This document shows, one piece after another, positions 33,891 through 45,810 of a DNA stretch of 64,000 bases. The notes beneath the pieces were generated by a model that saw nothing but the letters and a program-made list of their open reading frames with translations, did no database searches and was not told the DNA's origin. The position numbers were made by a program, and so were the translations under genes. Position 1 is the stretch's first letter, and each line of letters begins with the position of its first letter. The stretch comes from Larix kaempferi (taxonomy: Eukaryota; Streptophyta; Pinopsida; Pinales; Pinaceae): positions 4,784,501 to 4,848,500 of the forward strand of contig BSBM01000190.1 in NCBI GenBank assembly GCA_027924585.1. The letters are read 5' to 3'.

Positions 33891-35225
33891 CATCTTTATG
33901 CCAACTCCTCTTAAGTTGTAGGTTGTTTTATGAGGACAAAAGGATAGTGTGTATTGCCTTTAATTTTGAGATTATATGTTATAAAGATATTTTGTATTTT
34001 CTCTATCCTTCTCCATGATTATCTTAAGGTTTTGTATCTCAAAGAAGAGTTTCTTCCTATCCCAAATCCAAAGGCCAATCATTTGCAATTGTTTTCAAGT
34101 CCATGATAAGTTTTCCACCCTCCATTAATAATTTTTTCAATGCTCTAGATCCATCTAATCTTATGATGAAGATCAATTCCAAGATATTTGTATGATGTCA
34201 CTTTCTCCGAGTTGTTGTTGTCATACATGAAATTATCATAACTAATATTTTGGGATTTGATTATCATAAACTTTGTTTTGAAGGTGTTAATACTCATACC
34301 CTTACTAGACTAAAAATCCTTAAGAATTTTTAATCACTTGCCAAGATCAAGCACTATGTCAAATGATTTTATATTTAATTCAACAAAGTAACAAAGAATA
34401 TTGGTTTTACTACTCGGACATGCATTAGCAATGATCCTTAATAGTAACAAAGTGGTACGCAATTGATTGATAACCCCACTATCTTATGTAGCACTTATCT
34501 CCTTTTTTGTGGCTTTCTAAACAAATATTGATATTCTTTCCAAGAATAATTCCATATAATTTGGCTAAAATAGGGATAATCGTAATGGTCCTATAATTAG
34601 ATGGATTTTATTTTATCTCCACTTTTAAAATAGGAAGACTAACACCTTTTGTCCATGATTTGGGGAAACCTAATTGCTAAATTGAAGAGCCTATGGATGT
34701 GAGGGATGAGGAGAGGAACACCAATTTTTAATATTATGCTTTGCATTCTTCGATGTGTTTATCCTTCCTTTTTACAAGTCACTTAACACCAAAATCTATT
34801 TCTTCTAAAGAGAACTTATTCCTCTATATAAATGTTTGAATGTTGTCCATGACATGAGGGTATTCATAAATATTTTTAAGGTAGGAATTCCGGTACCTCA
34901 ATGGAATTATATTATTTTCTTTAATTCTCTAATTTAGAAATTGCCTTGAGAATTTATTAGGATCTACCTTAGAGAGATTTTCTTCCTTTGTATTTATATT
35001 GTGCCTTTTTAGAGGAATTTGCACCTATAGATCTTGTATATTTTTAAGAAACCATTAGAAGTATTCTCAAGGGATATTGTAGCATGCTTGTGCACTCTTT
35101 ATCGCACCAAGGGTTAAATGTCCTATTCTCTTTTTTACATGACACCACCATACATAACTTGTTAATGGAATTAGAGAGGGTAGCTATAAAATTACGATAA
35201 AGGTATTCAATATTTCTCTTAGTTA
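33891..35225 (-). pseudogene. LINE reverse transcriptase remnant, minus strand
   Basis: On the minus strand the region around 34530-34660 reads LPILKVEIK, a stop, then NPSNYRTITIIPILAKLYG. This is the finger region preceding the catalytic core in plant LINE reverse transcriptases. Further on, 34160-34320 gives GMSINTFKTKFMIIKS and later KYLGIDLHH, the thumb region. Frame breaks and stops are frequent. The coding sequence originally continued past 33891 into DNA now left of 15599, because the solo LTR inserted here. A related remnant is at 52010-52560. Confidence 0.8.
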
Positions 35226-35881
35226 ATAGTATATTTAATTCATTATTTAATTTCCCTAAAAAAATATAAATTTTATTTTTACGTTACGCAAAATTCTCGT
35301 CAACAACACAAACCTTGTAACCTTATGTTTCCACAATCCTTGAAGTCATTTCCATGGTGGCTGAGCCTTGACTTCCCTATCTTGTAACTTCACTTATTTT
35401 TCAATCTCGACGTGCTTTGCTATACAAGCAACCTACGTCGAAACCCTTTCAACACAGTGTGTATCATTGCAACATGCGTCACTGGCGCAACTTGCCTTCA
35501 GAGAAAGCAACATTGACCATGGTAGACACATGTTGCTCCACTACAAGTCGTGTCGAGGTATTTTCAGGAAAAAATAGTTCTTTCAGAAGCTTATAGATCG
35601 AAATCTGATTGGATAGCCTTTCCTCCCTATTTCTATGTATCTAGCTCGAGCTCCAAAATTGTTGGGATCATATATCATCCCCTTTCCCTAATATTCTCAC
35701 CCATCTCTTTTCCTTATTGTCCTATAAATGAAACCTTTGGGCATGGGTGTCAGGAAAAGGAATTTATAGCAAGCAAGTGCTCGAGAAATTTTTCGATACC
35801 ATTAGACTCTTGATGTGCTTCCTTTCAAGACAAGGGTGACATGTTAGAATAGGAGGAATCTATCATAAGGAGACTATGACT
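35226..35881 (+). other. Short repeat match followed by unassigned sequence
   Basis: 35226-35280 matches the target sequence at 6976 and 52564. The rest holds overlapping short ORFs (35368-35813) that I cannot link to any family; one is Ser/Phe/Pro-rich and looks random. Confidence 0.5.
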
Positions 35882-37281
35882 ATAACATCCCAAAATCCTA
35901 GTCACTTTTAGAAAGAAATGGGGAGATTTTTTTTTTTTTTTTTCCGTTTTTAAAGAAATCATAATATCAATAGCCATACAATCATCAATTCACCTACCAA
36001 GGTGAATAACATATAGAAAATCAGACAATCAAATACATAGCTTTACTGCAATATGGAAAAGTCTTTCCAAGCATAAATGCATGCAAACCAAGTTTCTCTT
36101 TATAATCTTATAAAGCATATGCCAAGTAGAAAACCACTTTCAACTTCGTGTACAAGCTTGGGTAAGAAATATCACACGATGTCAAACTTGGTGCAACATA
36201 GAAGAACATTCCTTCTACACAATAAGTTAGCCCCATAACTTGATGTTATCTTTAACATAGCACTCTTAACTAGAGTCATTTAACATCAAAGGAATGCCTA
36301 TGTATAATAAGTCTCATATAATTATAAACCAATATATGCACCTACCTTTCCATATAATGAGATGCAATGCATTATATCAATTAGAAAAAGATACATCATG
36401 GTGCAACTACTTGTAGAGTAATGGATCATTTCGATACTCGTACATACTTGGTAATTATAACATTAAATGCAATAGTGTATAGATATACATCCATGTGTTA
36501 GATTCCGTTTCATGCAAAGATACTCCTTCAAGAAGCTACATACTCAATCGACCTTTATAAACCTTGTCGAAAAATCATTAATGCATAATGGAAACCTTTT
36601 CGAACACATGAATATGCAAACCGGAATAATATTCAACATCATGGTGTCATAGTTTCGTTAACAAGAAATTCAACTAACCATTATATGTAAATGTGCTATA
36701 AATCTCAACATAAGTCAATGACGACACACTTAAGCACATGCATAATAATATGAGAACATGTCAAGTCTTTCTCTTACACCAAATGAATATTAAATCAATC
36801 ACAGACTATGTCGAAAGGTGAAATAATAACCATAGGCTAGGTTATAATAGCTAATCTCTTTTGTATCATACACAAATTGGATATCGACATATTCTTTTCA
36901 CACATACCCTTACATAGATCATTACCAAATGCAAACTGATCTAAGGTAATGTTTCAATCATAATCCACACAAGACTTTACACATTTATTCCAATGCACAA
37001 GAAGTTCATTCATTCTTTTATGCATTCACAATCACATACTTGCCCATTAAGTGTAACGTCCAATCTATGTTCTTGCATCAATGCCATAGAATTATAAAAC
37101 CTTAAGCATGTGTATGATACTATTTCTCCCTAGAGATAGCATCATATCCAAACCTCTTTTCAACGAAAGGTAGCCTCAGTTCTCAAGGCCATCCAGCCAT
37201 CAACTTTACATGAACACATGAATGAGTAACTTGATCCTTACTTGCATTAACTGAATACAAATAAGGACACAATAAGACAAG

Positions 37282-37346
<65 letters not shown>

Positions 37347-37409
37347 AAGCGTATGATAACTTTAAAAAAATTTCTTACCACCTTGGAAAAGCTAAGGGTG
37401 TTCATTCTT
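35882..37409 (+). other. Unassigned repeat-like DNA with an LTR-like left end
   Basis: It starts TATAACATCCCAAAATCC, close to an LTR start of the TGTAACATCCC type with one change, but no matching right end or duplication was found. A 17-base T run is at about 35927-35943. No coding sequence is seen. Confidence 0.35.
37285..37344. repeat. (AT)30 microsatellite
   Basis: Sixty uninterrupted bases of AT repeat. Confidence 0.98.
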
Positions 37410-37767
37410 TGTAACATACCCTTTTTGCTTAAAAACATTTTATGTTGGAAACATTATGTTAAATTTTATTGTAAAGTTTTATATTGGAAAAGTGTCCAAG
37501 GATGACTGTAATTGCACAATATTTTATTATTTAATAAATTAAATAGGAGACAAACACCTAAGGGGACTGTTGAAAGAGTGTTTACTGACCCACTAGGTGG
37601 AATGGAATCTGGGGTAGAAGGCAATGGACAAGTGGCACCATCATGATGCAACAAACTAGTTGTTGGTATGCGACAACTCCCTTGAAATGTGGTCATAGTG
37701 CCATGGAAGGTGGGACTGGAGATTGAGGCTTATTTATTCAAAACTGACCACTAAAGACCTAGGCCAT

Positions 37768-37777
37768 CTATATAAGA
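37768..37777 (+). promoter_or_regulatory. TATA-box-like sequence
   Basis: CTATATAAGA is followed about 50-70 bases later by CTTCTTTT/CTAGGGTTTT-type leader sequence common in plant 5' ends. About 360 bases upstream is an LTR-like start (TGTAACATACCC at 37410). It could be the promoter of a solo or truncated LTR, or of a lost gene. Confidence 0.4.
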
Positions 37778-37920
37778 GCCATCGAATTATGAACTGAGGT
37801 TCATCACTTTTCTTGAAGAGGAAATTTACCCTAGGGTTTTTTGTTGTGCTTGCAGCCAAGAGATTCGATGAGGGGATATGCTGAGTTTTTTATCATGGTG
37901 TAAGTCTACCTATTATACTA

Positions 37921-38010
37921 CTGAGTGCAGAAGGTACATTGCTGAGTGCAGAAGGCATACTTTGAGTGCAGAAGTTACACTGCTGAGTGCAGAAGTTATA
38001 TTACTGGGTG
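37921..38010 (+). repeat. About 20-bp minisatellite downstream of the TATA-like site
   Basis: Four to five units of CTGAGTGCAGAAG followed by a variable 6-8 base word (GTACATTG, GCATACTT, TTACACTG, TTATATTA). Confidence 0.88.
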
Positions 38011-40956
38011 CCTTGCTTCTACACAGATTCCATCTACTTAGTGGTTCAGTAAGCAAGCTCAGGGGTCCAAAGGAAGCAAGTAGTTTTGGTTGCTTCTTCT
38101 AGAAAAGGATAGCATGAACAAGCCTCCTTGGGTGTTTGTCGGCCCTATCTTCATTTACAGGTTCTACTTGTCTTTTCTAATTCTAAGTAGTTAAAATTTC
38201 TATCTGCAATTATCGATTTACTATTTTCAAGGATATTAGTAAACAAATGCATTTATTTTAGTTTCTAACCTAATTAGGATTCTGTATAGTAATGATTATG
38301 TGAGATGAATTGAATAAAATAATTCTCTGCATTTTTTCCCATGCTAATGGATCTGCATCGTACTCTAGTACAGAGAAGAGATTAAGGTAGATAAATTGAT
38401 AGGCAGATTGCCAAATAAATGAGAAGATCAATACTATTATATTTCATTAGTTTTCTTACGATTAAATATTCTATATTTAATAATATAATTCTATGTCTTT
38501 CTCTTATCATTCCTTTCCTTAGTTAAATGTTTAAGGTTCACTGTATTTTTATTTCACAAATTTTTATTGAAATAACAGCTGCAAAATAATTACTTCCTAA
38601 GTAGATATTACTGCTAGCAAGTAAATATAATTGCATAAACAAACAGAACTCTTTTTATTACAAGAAATGCATAATTATTTAGCACCAATCCTTTTGCACA
38701 GTATTCATTTTTTGTTATTTTATTTATTTATTTAAACTACAGATTAATCCTATTCACATTCAGCATAGGATTAGAAAACCCTATATTGTAGCTTCATCAT
38801 TTCCCATAGTTATCACAACTATTAAAACAAAGAACCATTATGTTATCCAAACAGAGTATCATTTACAAACCTAGAATTTACGACAAGATTGTAACCCTTT
38901 GTTGACCAAATCCTAGAAGTATCAACACCTATCTCTCAAATTTAGAGTTTAGTGAAGGTTCAAACACCATTAGTTAACAACATAACAAGAATCTAGATAC
39001 AATCTCATTACATAGTTGCAAACAGAAAGCATTGGCTCTCGGCCAACACTTAAAATTGATAGACATGAAAGACGAGTAACACTTTTAACTCCATAAGCAT
39101 AGTCTTGAAAATTCTTTTCATACACATTCTTCAAGACCAATTTTAAGAGCATTTTGGCATCATCGGGAGACTAAATTATCACGATTTAATTGAAAACCAT
39201 AAACAGTAAAACCATACGATTAGCTTGATGTGGATATCTACTTTCAGAAGCTAAACATTGTTATCATGATAGCAGAACATTTCCAAGAACCACACATTAG
39301 GGTTTGACCATTTTAATACAGGTCTAAAACGTTGGCGCTCGAACTTATCTTAAAATACAATAGTGGCAAAATGTTAAACATCAAGTGTATACAAACTGGA
39401 GCCCTGCTCTTAAATTTAAACACAAACACGATAACATAGGAAAACACAACTCTTGTATTATCAAAGACACAGTAGATTTGTAACATGCTCTTATTTGCAA
39501 GTTAATACTAAGGAAAAAGGGGTAAATAAAAATTATGTTCATAAGAATGTATAACTAAATAACAAAGTGATTCGTGACCATTCCATAGACCCCCAAATGA
39601 TGAGCAAATTGTACCTTACATATTTACATAGTACATCAACTTTCAAGATCCATTTGATACATATTTATCTCGACAAAAAAAGACAAGCCTATCTCTACGA
39701 CACTAAAAGTTACATTATAAGGACTACCATGCATTCGTTTACACAATTATCTTTCTAAAATTCATAGTATATTATTGTATCAATTTGAACACTAAAGATG
39801 AGGATCGATCAGTATACAAATGACTAAATCTTAAACTTACTGTTACCACCGAAATTGACCCCAAGGTTGAAAGAGGGTAATTCTGGGTAACCACTAACCA
39901 ATCTTTAGCCTGTGCTACTGACCCAACACAGAAAAAGAGGGCTCCCTCTATAATCTCGTGAAAAAGACTGGAATAATCAAGATTTTCAATAATGAAAAAG
40001 AAACACCAGTATTCACGGCCAAGATATTCAATTACAACAATTATACACAAGATCAGTTTTCTATTCGGGGAATAAAAATGATTCACGCACTGTTTGGTTG
40101 AAAACGTATGGGACTTAGTTTGGGAAATGGAGTCACCTTTTACAAACTATGAAACATCATTCACAAAGATTCAACAAATGCATTTACAGAGGCAAGGTAG
40201 CAAGCAGCTAGTAGTCAAAGAGAAATTTAGTTTTGTGGAACAAAAAAGACAAGAAACAGTCCATCAATGTAAGGAATCTAACAAAGATGAATCCTACATC
40301 AACTTTAGTAGAATATATTTGGTGAAATACTTGGAATAAGCTAAGCAAAGCATAATCTCTATGAATTCTACTTAATTGTTACCCTGATCCAAGCATGAAG
40401 GAAATAACACAGAATGGAATAACAAAGAGAGAAACACATTTGCACATGGGAAAAAAGGAACGTACAGACTACTAGACCAATTACACAGGAATCCCTATCA
40501 AAACGCAGGCTTTGGCTCTGCAAACTTTATTAAAACAGCTCAAAAAATGTCTTACAGACTAATCCTCAAATTACCAAAATCTTTCAACATAAGATTTTCA
40601 ACCCTTGTGCCTTGGATTACAAACATATTTATAGATCTCATTGAGCTCTAGGCTCGACTCCTCTAAACAAAGATGTTTTCCAATAGAATGACACCTCATC
40701 AAAGTCTATTTGTCACAACTGTTTTAAAATAGAAACAGGTAGAGCTGATCTAACTATTTCTTATAATTGCTGATATCATCACAGAGTGGAATTGTCCTTA
40801 AAGTAAAAATAGACATAGTAAAAATAAAGGTTTCGGCTTGCCGTTCAATTAGCCGCCTCAAAAATATTAAACATTATATTAAAAAATTAGAAATGTCTTA
40901 TGTGTCTTTTGGACCGTTCAAACAAGTATTTGACAGATTATAAAAAACTTAAACAT
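38011..40956. other. Unassigned repeat-like DNA
   Basis: No convincing gene. Its general texture and a few words (for example GCCCTGCTCTTAAATTTAA near 39400, compare 32320-32345) recall the long chromovirus LTRs, so it may be a badly decayed LTR. ORFs at 39772-40086 (minus) and 40094-40339 (plus) have no family support. Confidence 0.35.
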
Positions 40957-41342
40957 CTACTGCAGCTGACGGAGAGCACATCTCATATTTGCATATGCAT
41001 GCACAACAGCCCAACGTTCAGCTAAAGGGAGATCGTAATCTGTCATTTCCCTCACCATTACCCGAATTTCAATGCGGTCAAAGTATGAGGCTGGCGGAAT
41101 CCTTTCGCCAATGGCAATTAACCTATTCAGGATCTCAAAGTCATCTTGGATCTTTTCCATCAATGTTTTACCTATGAGCAGCTGCTCCATGTGTTTGAAT
41201 TTCGAATGATCCATTCTTATAGCCGAGATCTTCTTTTCGTAGGAACTTTTGGAGAGCAGCTCTAAATTGTCATCCCAAAAAGATGGCAGTCCCATCTCAT
41301 TTAACTTATCAAAGGAACTTTTGAAGTCTGCTACCTCGAAAA
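40957..41342 (-). pseudogene. Protein-coding gene fragment, probable last exon
   Basis: The minus-strand open frame enters near 41342 (after a GTAGCAG or CGAG acceptor-like word) and runs about 126 codons to a stop at 40957-40959. It contains GLPSFWDDNLELLS near the start, a Lys/Glu-rich middle (LLIGKTLMEKIQDDFEILNR) and ends with an Ala/Arg-rich MRCALRQLQ. The amino acid mix, length and lack of stops look like real protein, unlike the surrounding ORFs. I do not recognise the family. A family X remnant begins at 41352, so the 5' part of the gene is missing here. It may be a captured or dismantled host gene. Confidence 0.5.
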
Positions 41343-41351
41343 AGAATCAGA

Positions 41352-41945
41352 CCTATGGGGACACCAACATATAAAGAATAGGGTTCATCATGGTTAGAAA
41401 AAATAAAGTCCTAAGGTCGAGGTGGACACTATGAGGGAGGTTTCAACCACCATATGTGTATCATGTAGGAGGTTGAGGCCTCAACCTCTCATTATCTTAG
41501 GAAGACTCCAAGGAGAATCCAAAAGGAAATCGAGGAAGCTTAGGAATGGTTTAAAATGGAAACAAAGTGATGTATGTGGATGAAATTCAACAAGACATGT
41601 ACTAGTTCTAGATTCCTAATATAAGGATTTACTGCACCAGAGATACTAACTACTTTCAAACAATCTTAATCTACTGACATAAAAAATATCGATTAGGTAA
41701 ATTTATGTTTGATCATAAGGAGGACCCAATGAAGGAAATTCTCTTGCAGGTTGATGAGCTACATGATGATTTGAGGTAGATGAAGAGGGAATTCTGGGAC
41801 TAGATGCGACATATGAACACCAAGACTAATTTAATAGAAAATTCCTCTATTGTATTTTTGTTCGCTTAGAAATGTGTCGAGGATGAGAACCCTCTTTTGC
41901 CTCAACCAAAGAGGTTTCTTATCTCCATTTATGATGATGAATAAC
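41352..41945 (+). pseudogene. Family X remnant, copy B
   Basis: Starts CTATGGGGACACCAACAT, collinear with copy A from about 10130. It preserves the Lys/Glu-rich segment with MDEIQQDM-like residues and, at about 41751-41944, the C-terminal end (VDELHDDLR, then RFLISIYDDE and a stop), broken by TAG codons where Gln is expected. Function unknown. Confidence 0.6.
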
Positions 41946-42812
41946 ACTCCCCTTAGTCTTGTAAGGGCTCTATTTTATTTTTCTTGCTCCTATTATCAAA
42001 GTTATGTTTTTGGAAATTTCTTAAAGATATCTAAGGAATGGATATCAATTAACTGACCAAACTAAAATGTAATAAGATGTCAAAAATAGAATTTGTATAG
42101 ATTCATGCATTTTAATTATATATTTGATTTTATTATTAAATAAAAATGAATAAAAGAAATTTAAAATATTTTCATAAAGTATTTCTAAGAATTTGATTAT
42201 TCTTGGAATTAAATAAACCTCGAAGAAAAATAATTTATTAATACATTTTAAATTCTAATTTTAAGCTTATCTTAATTTAATACTATTGATCATGGTAACT
42301 ATATTATTATTATTCATTGAAATTAATTAAATAATTTATTAAATATTAATAAGAAAGTTAAGAACATTATTCTATTTTTGAAATCAATTTTAATTTATTA
42401 AATTTTAGTAAAAAATTGTTATTGAAAACATTATTCTATTAGGTTGTTTTTTTAAAATTAAATATTTTGCATAATTAATTCACCATTTCTCATTGATTAT
42501 TTGAAAATTAAATAATTTACATATTTAGGTCACGTTAGTTTTCATTTAGTATCGTATTAAATAAGTTTTGAAAATAAAACTTAATCTAAATGAGATTTAA
42601 TCTTTATATATTATACATTCTATAACAAAAGGTATTTCAATTTTAAGCTTATTCTTAAAGTGATTTTTTATACACACCACCATCCACGTTAATATATAAT
42701 CATCATTCCAAATATAAATATGCGTGGCATGACTATGATGTTGATTGAAGGACATACACGCTTTTTTCATATAATATATAGCTTAAAAATAATTAATAAA
42801 AATGATAGTAAT
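41946..42812 (+). other. AT-rich non-coding DNA shared with copy A
   Basis: No gene. It matches about 10740-11660 in order and high AT content, with small indels. Confidence 0.75.
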
Positions 42813-43073
42813 AACATTATAACTTTTATTCCGCATGGGTGTGGTTTATTGGCGTTTCAGTTGTTATGAAGTCACAGTTGCAAATGGAGGTTACGAGTTC
42901 AAATCACATCCGGCTTTACCCTTGTGCCATACTTGCAGGGTGTGTGGGGCACCTGGGGGTATAGTGGTAGCGGGATGGGATCCCTGGACCCCATGTCACG
43001 CTAGTACCACCCTAGTCTCTAGTTGTCGATTCCCCTAGTTACAAAAAAAAAAAAAAAACATTATAAATTTTAT
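42813..43073 (+). mobile_element. tRNA-derived SINE with poly(A) tail, present only in copy B
   Basis: The inserted body is about 42830-43056. A 17-base target duplication flanks it (AACATTATAA(C/A)TTTTAT, 42813-42829 and 43057-43073, one mismatch). It has a B-box-like GAGTTCAAATCAC at about 42896 and ends in a run of 16 A (43043-43058). It is GC-richer than its surroundings. Copy A keeps the unoccupied site at about 11670-11690, so this insertion followed the A/B split. Confidence 0.85.
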
Positions 43074-43138
43074 GATATAGTTTCAAAAATAATTAATTAA
43101 AATGATAATAATATGCAATATAAGTTAGGAGGTTAAGA

Positions 43139-43334
43139 GCCTTAAGGGGTAGCTCATTGGTCGAATCTTCTAAGACCAAGATGACACAAGGTTGAGATTC
43201 AGGGTTTAATTCTCTCGGTCCTTCAGGGTTAGGCATCGAATTAATGCCGAGAGGGGTGAGGTCCCCTTCGGGTGGGCCGCTTGGATTGGATCCGCTCATG
43301 TAGTGAGTTCTAAGGCCGTTAACCACATTGAAAA
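43139..43334 (+). mobile_element. tRNA-derived SINE, copy B
   Basis: The counterpart of 11761-11943, with the A-box-like TAGCTCATTGG and B-box-like GGTTTAATTCTC words and 19-base flanking duplications (43120-43138 and 43335-43353). It is slightly longer because of an extra stretch near 43220. Confidence 0.8.
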
Positions 43335-43518
43335 ATAAGTTAAGAGGTTAAGAATAATCAATTTTATGTATATATAATTTGAGGGGGTAATGAGATGGTA
43401 TGCTTATTGACTCTTGACTACAAGAGTGGTGAGTGACTCATGCACACTCAATGGACTTTGTCTATTCCGAGAGACTTCTATCAAGTTGACAAGATGAGAT
43501 ATCTTCTTAGGATTAATC

Positions 43519-43521
<3 letters not shown>

Positions 43522-43571
<50 letters not shown>
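43522..43571. repeat. (TA)n microsatellite, about 50 bases
   Basis: An uninterrupted TA run inside the LINE remnant region, with a second shorter run at about 43601-43622. Confidence 0.95.
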
Positions 43572-43574
<3 letters not shown>

Positions 43575-43619
43575 TTTAAATTTAAAATGAAAATAATTTT
43601 TTTAATATATATATATATA

Positions 43620-43731
43620 TATTATAGCACTAACAAAACAAGTTATGATTATCAAATCCAATAAGTTCACTTATGTTAGATATTTGTAAGAAATTATCTT
43701 GGAAGAAATTACTCCCTCAGGGTTTCTATTT

Positions 43732-43778
<47 letters not shown>

Positions 43779-44350
43779 TAGAAAAACAAGTTATGATTAT
43801 CCAATCCAATAAAGTCACTTATGTTAATTTTGTGTTTGGCAATAGAAACCTAGAGGGAGTAATTTCTTACAAATATATTGGAATTGATATCCATCACTTG
43901 AGCTCAATTGGAACTATATCATTGAGAAAATTACTAATGGAGTGTGGAAATCTTACTTTGGGCTTGAAAACAACCATAAATTGACAAACCTTGTGATGTG
44001 GGATAAAAAAAACATCATCTTGAAAAACATTTGGAGAAAGATTGAGCTAATATCCTCATAATTTTGGATAACAATTGAGCAAATCTCGAAGCATTTTATC
44101 ACTTATAACCTTAAAATTAAAATCAATATTCCCTATCATATTCTCCTCTTAGATCTAGGGCTCTACCCCATGGAGAGCACGACTATGACTAGGTACTTGA
44201 TGTACAAACACAAGATAGACAACGTGGAAGACGATCAACTTCCTAAAATTGCTTTAAATTCCATACAAACCGACCACGCCTCAAGCAAGGGTGGCATAAA
44301 GTTACCATAACTTGGTTAAACCGTTGGGGGATTGATGAATCTGTCACTTT
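43620..44350 (+). pseudogene. LINE ORF2 remnant, copy B
   Basis: It encodes VMIIQSNKVTYVNFVFG followed by ISYKYIGIDIHH, the thumb region of a plant LINE reverse transcriptase, then MECGNLTLGLKT. At about 44110-44280 a downstream segment reads NIPYHILLLDLGLYPMES. It is broken by frame changes and a TA microsatellite (43734-43775), and a short direct repeat of the KQVMII segment (43640 and 43788) shows internal rearrangement. It is related to 12155-12600 and, in inverse orientation, to 34160-34320. Confidence 0.75.
43734..43775. repeat. (AT)n microsatellite, about 42 bases
   Basis: An AT run splitting the two LINE pieces, in a position equivalent to the loop at 12330-12354. Confidence 0.95.
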
Positions 44351-44633
44351 GTAAAATACAATAAGATTAAAATTATCATTTCTAAGTTTAAAGAGAAAAT
44401 GTTGTGCAAAAAAGATTTAGAGTTTAAAATAAAATTGTGATACTATAAGAAGGCTATATATTAACCCTAATATAGAGGATAAAAATTATCTTTTTTTTTT
44501 TATAAAATTATTTCTTATATTTATAGAGGAGAAAATATAGTAAAATACATCCTCATCCTCAAAGAACCTGAAAGACAACCTCTTTTCTCAGAGAGATTAA
44601 ACCAACAATAAAATCAAGGTACATATGTGCTTC

Positions 44634-44894
44634 TGAAGCATAAAAGATTCTTAATCGCAATAAATACTGTAAAATGCCCACAAATAATCTGAGGCCCACA
44701 TTTCGGTGGTGAATAAGATATTGATAAATTGATATATTGAAGATGATTACAATGTAATGAGAGGCACCGTATAAATACAATTCCATAGGGCACCTCTGAT
44801 GGTTGTTCACAAGGGTTATGCCCCTTGGATAATTATTCTTAATTACTATTCTTAATATTATTATTTAATATCTATATATTTTAGGTTTGATACA
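44634..44894 (-). repeat. TRIM 3' LTR
   Basis: 261 bp; it aligns with 45550-45810 throughout with point differences. In minus orientation this is the downstream LTR. Confidence 0.9.
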
Positions 44895-45459
44895 TCTCCT
44901 TCCCCTTAAGGAAATATTTGAGGACAAGAGAATTAGGAGAGTGGGAGGGAAGGGTTGAGCGGGGAATTGCGCGTGGAGGGGAGGGAGATGCGAGCTGCAG
45001 GAGTGGAGGAAGAGGCAGGTCATTGTGTGGCTCGGTGGATAGGACTATAGATAAGGCGGTCATCACGGGAAGTAGGGGGGATGTGTAGAGGGAGGTGCGC
45101 AGATGGAGGGCATGGAGATGGAGAAGGGATGGAGGGTGCTTGGCGTATGGAAGGTGGAGCAGCGGACTAGCCACAAAGGGAGGTGCAGGTCGTGGAATAG
45201 GGAGCAGGGTGGATGGTGTATTGAAGGATGTGGGCGTGTGAGAGCACAATGGTGGAGGCAAAGGAATGTGCGAACACAATAGGAAGAGAAGGGGGCCGGG
45301 TGATGGGACGATGTTGAGGAGGGAAGAGCTGGAAAAATACTGGAATGAAAGGATCACGAAGGAAGTGTGCGGGAGGTGAGAAGAATGGATATGGAGGGAT
45401 TTCGGAGTGCAACGTTTTTTCTGAGAAAATCTGTTTGTAATGGCTAAAAGCCGTGTCAC
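44881..45459 (-). other. Long Pro/Ser/Leu-rich ORF inside the TRIM, probably not a gene
   Basis: 192 open codons on the minus strand across a strongly purine-rich (plus) stretch. Composition is dominated by Pro, Leu, Ser and His, as any frame would give in such DNA, and the frame runs into the LTR. No family recognised. It is listed because of its length. Confidence 0.3.
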
Positions 45460-45536
45460 GTCAAAGAACCAAGTTCAAGGAAACCTTGACAATTTGGCTA
45501 TAAGCCGTAGATCAGTAGAAGCCCGAGGAAGGGCTG

Positions 45537-45548
45537 GCTCTGATACCA
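45537..45548 (-). other. TRIM primer binding site (initiator tRNA-Met type)
   Basis: Minus-strand TGGTATCAGAGC, one base from the LTR end at 45550. Confidence 0.9.
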
Positions 45549-45549
45549 A

Positions 45550-45810
45550 TGAAGCGTAAAATCTTCTTAACCATAGTAAATACTCAAAAATTCCCACAAA
45601 TAATCCAAGGCCCACATTTCAATGGTAAATAAGATATTGGTAAATTGGTATATTGAAGATGATTACAATGTAATGAGAGGCCCCGTATAAATACAATTCC
45701 AAAGGGCACCTCTAATGGTTGTTCACAAGGGTTATGTCCCTTGAATAATTATTGATAATTACTATTATTAATACTATTATTTAATATCTATATATTTTAG
45801 GTTTGTTACA
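45550..45810 (-). repeat. TRIM 5' LTR
   Basis: 261 bp, TGTAACAAACC at its minus-strand start and GCTTCA at its end. Confidence 0.9.

Larger units (their letters stand above)
44634..45810 (-). mobile_element. TRIM (terminal-repeat retrotransposon in miniature), 1177 bp
   Basis: Direct repeats of 261 bp each (44634-44894 and 45550-45810), TG...CA when read on the minus strand (starts TGTAACAAACC and TGTATCAAACC). Next to the right LTR is the primer site TGGTATCAGAGCC in minus orientation (45537-45548). Next to the left LTR is a minus-strand purine tract (44895-44907). The target duplication is (G/T)CTTC with one change. The internal 655 bp contain no retroelement gene. Confidence 0.9.

Noticed and set aside
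37247-37438. ORF with a run of Tyr-Ile repeats, and similar ones at 43440-43984
   Set aside because: Translation of an AT microsatellite. Only the LINE segment near 43788-43980 has independent support.
37410-39126. Possible complete LTR with start TGTAACATACCC and a TTCTT duplication after ACACA at 39126
   Set aside because: The putative right end does not mirror the left terminus, and a 5-base match is expected by chance in AT-rich DNA.
45537-45549. Plus-strand reading of GCTCTGATACCA as a regulatory site
   Set aside because: It is the reverse complement of the primer binding site of the minus-strand TRIM.
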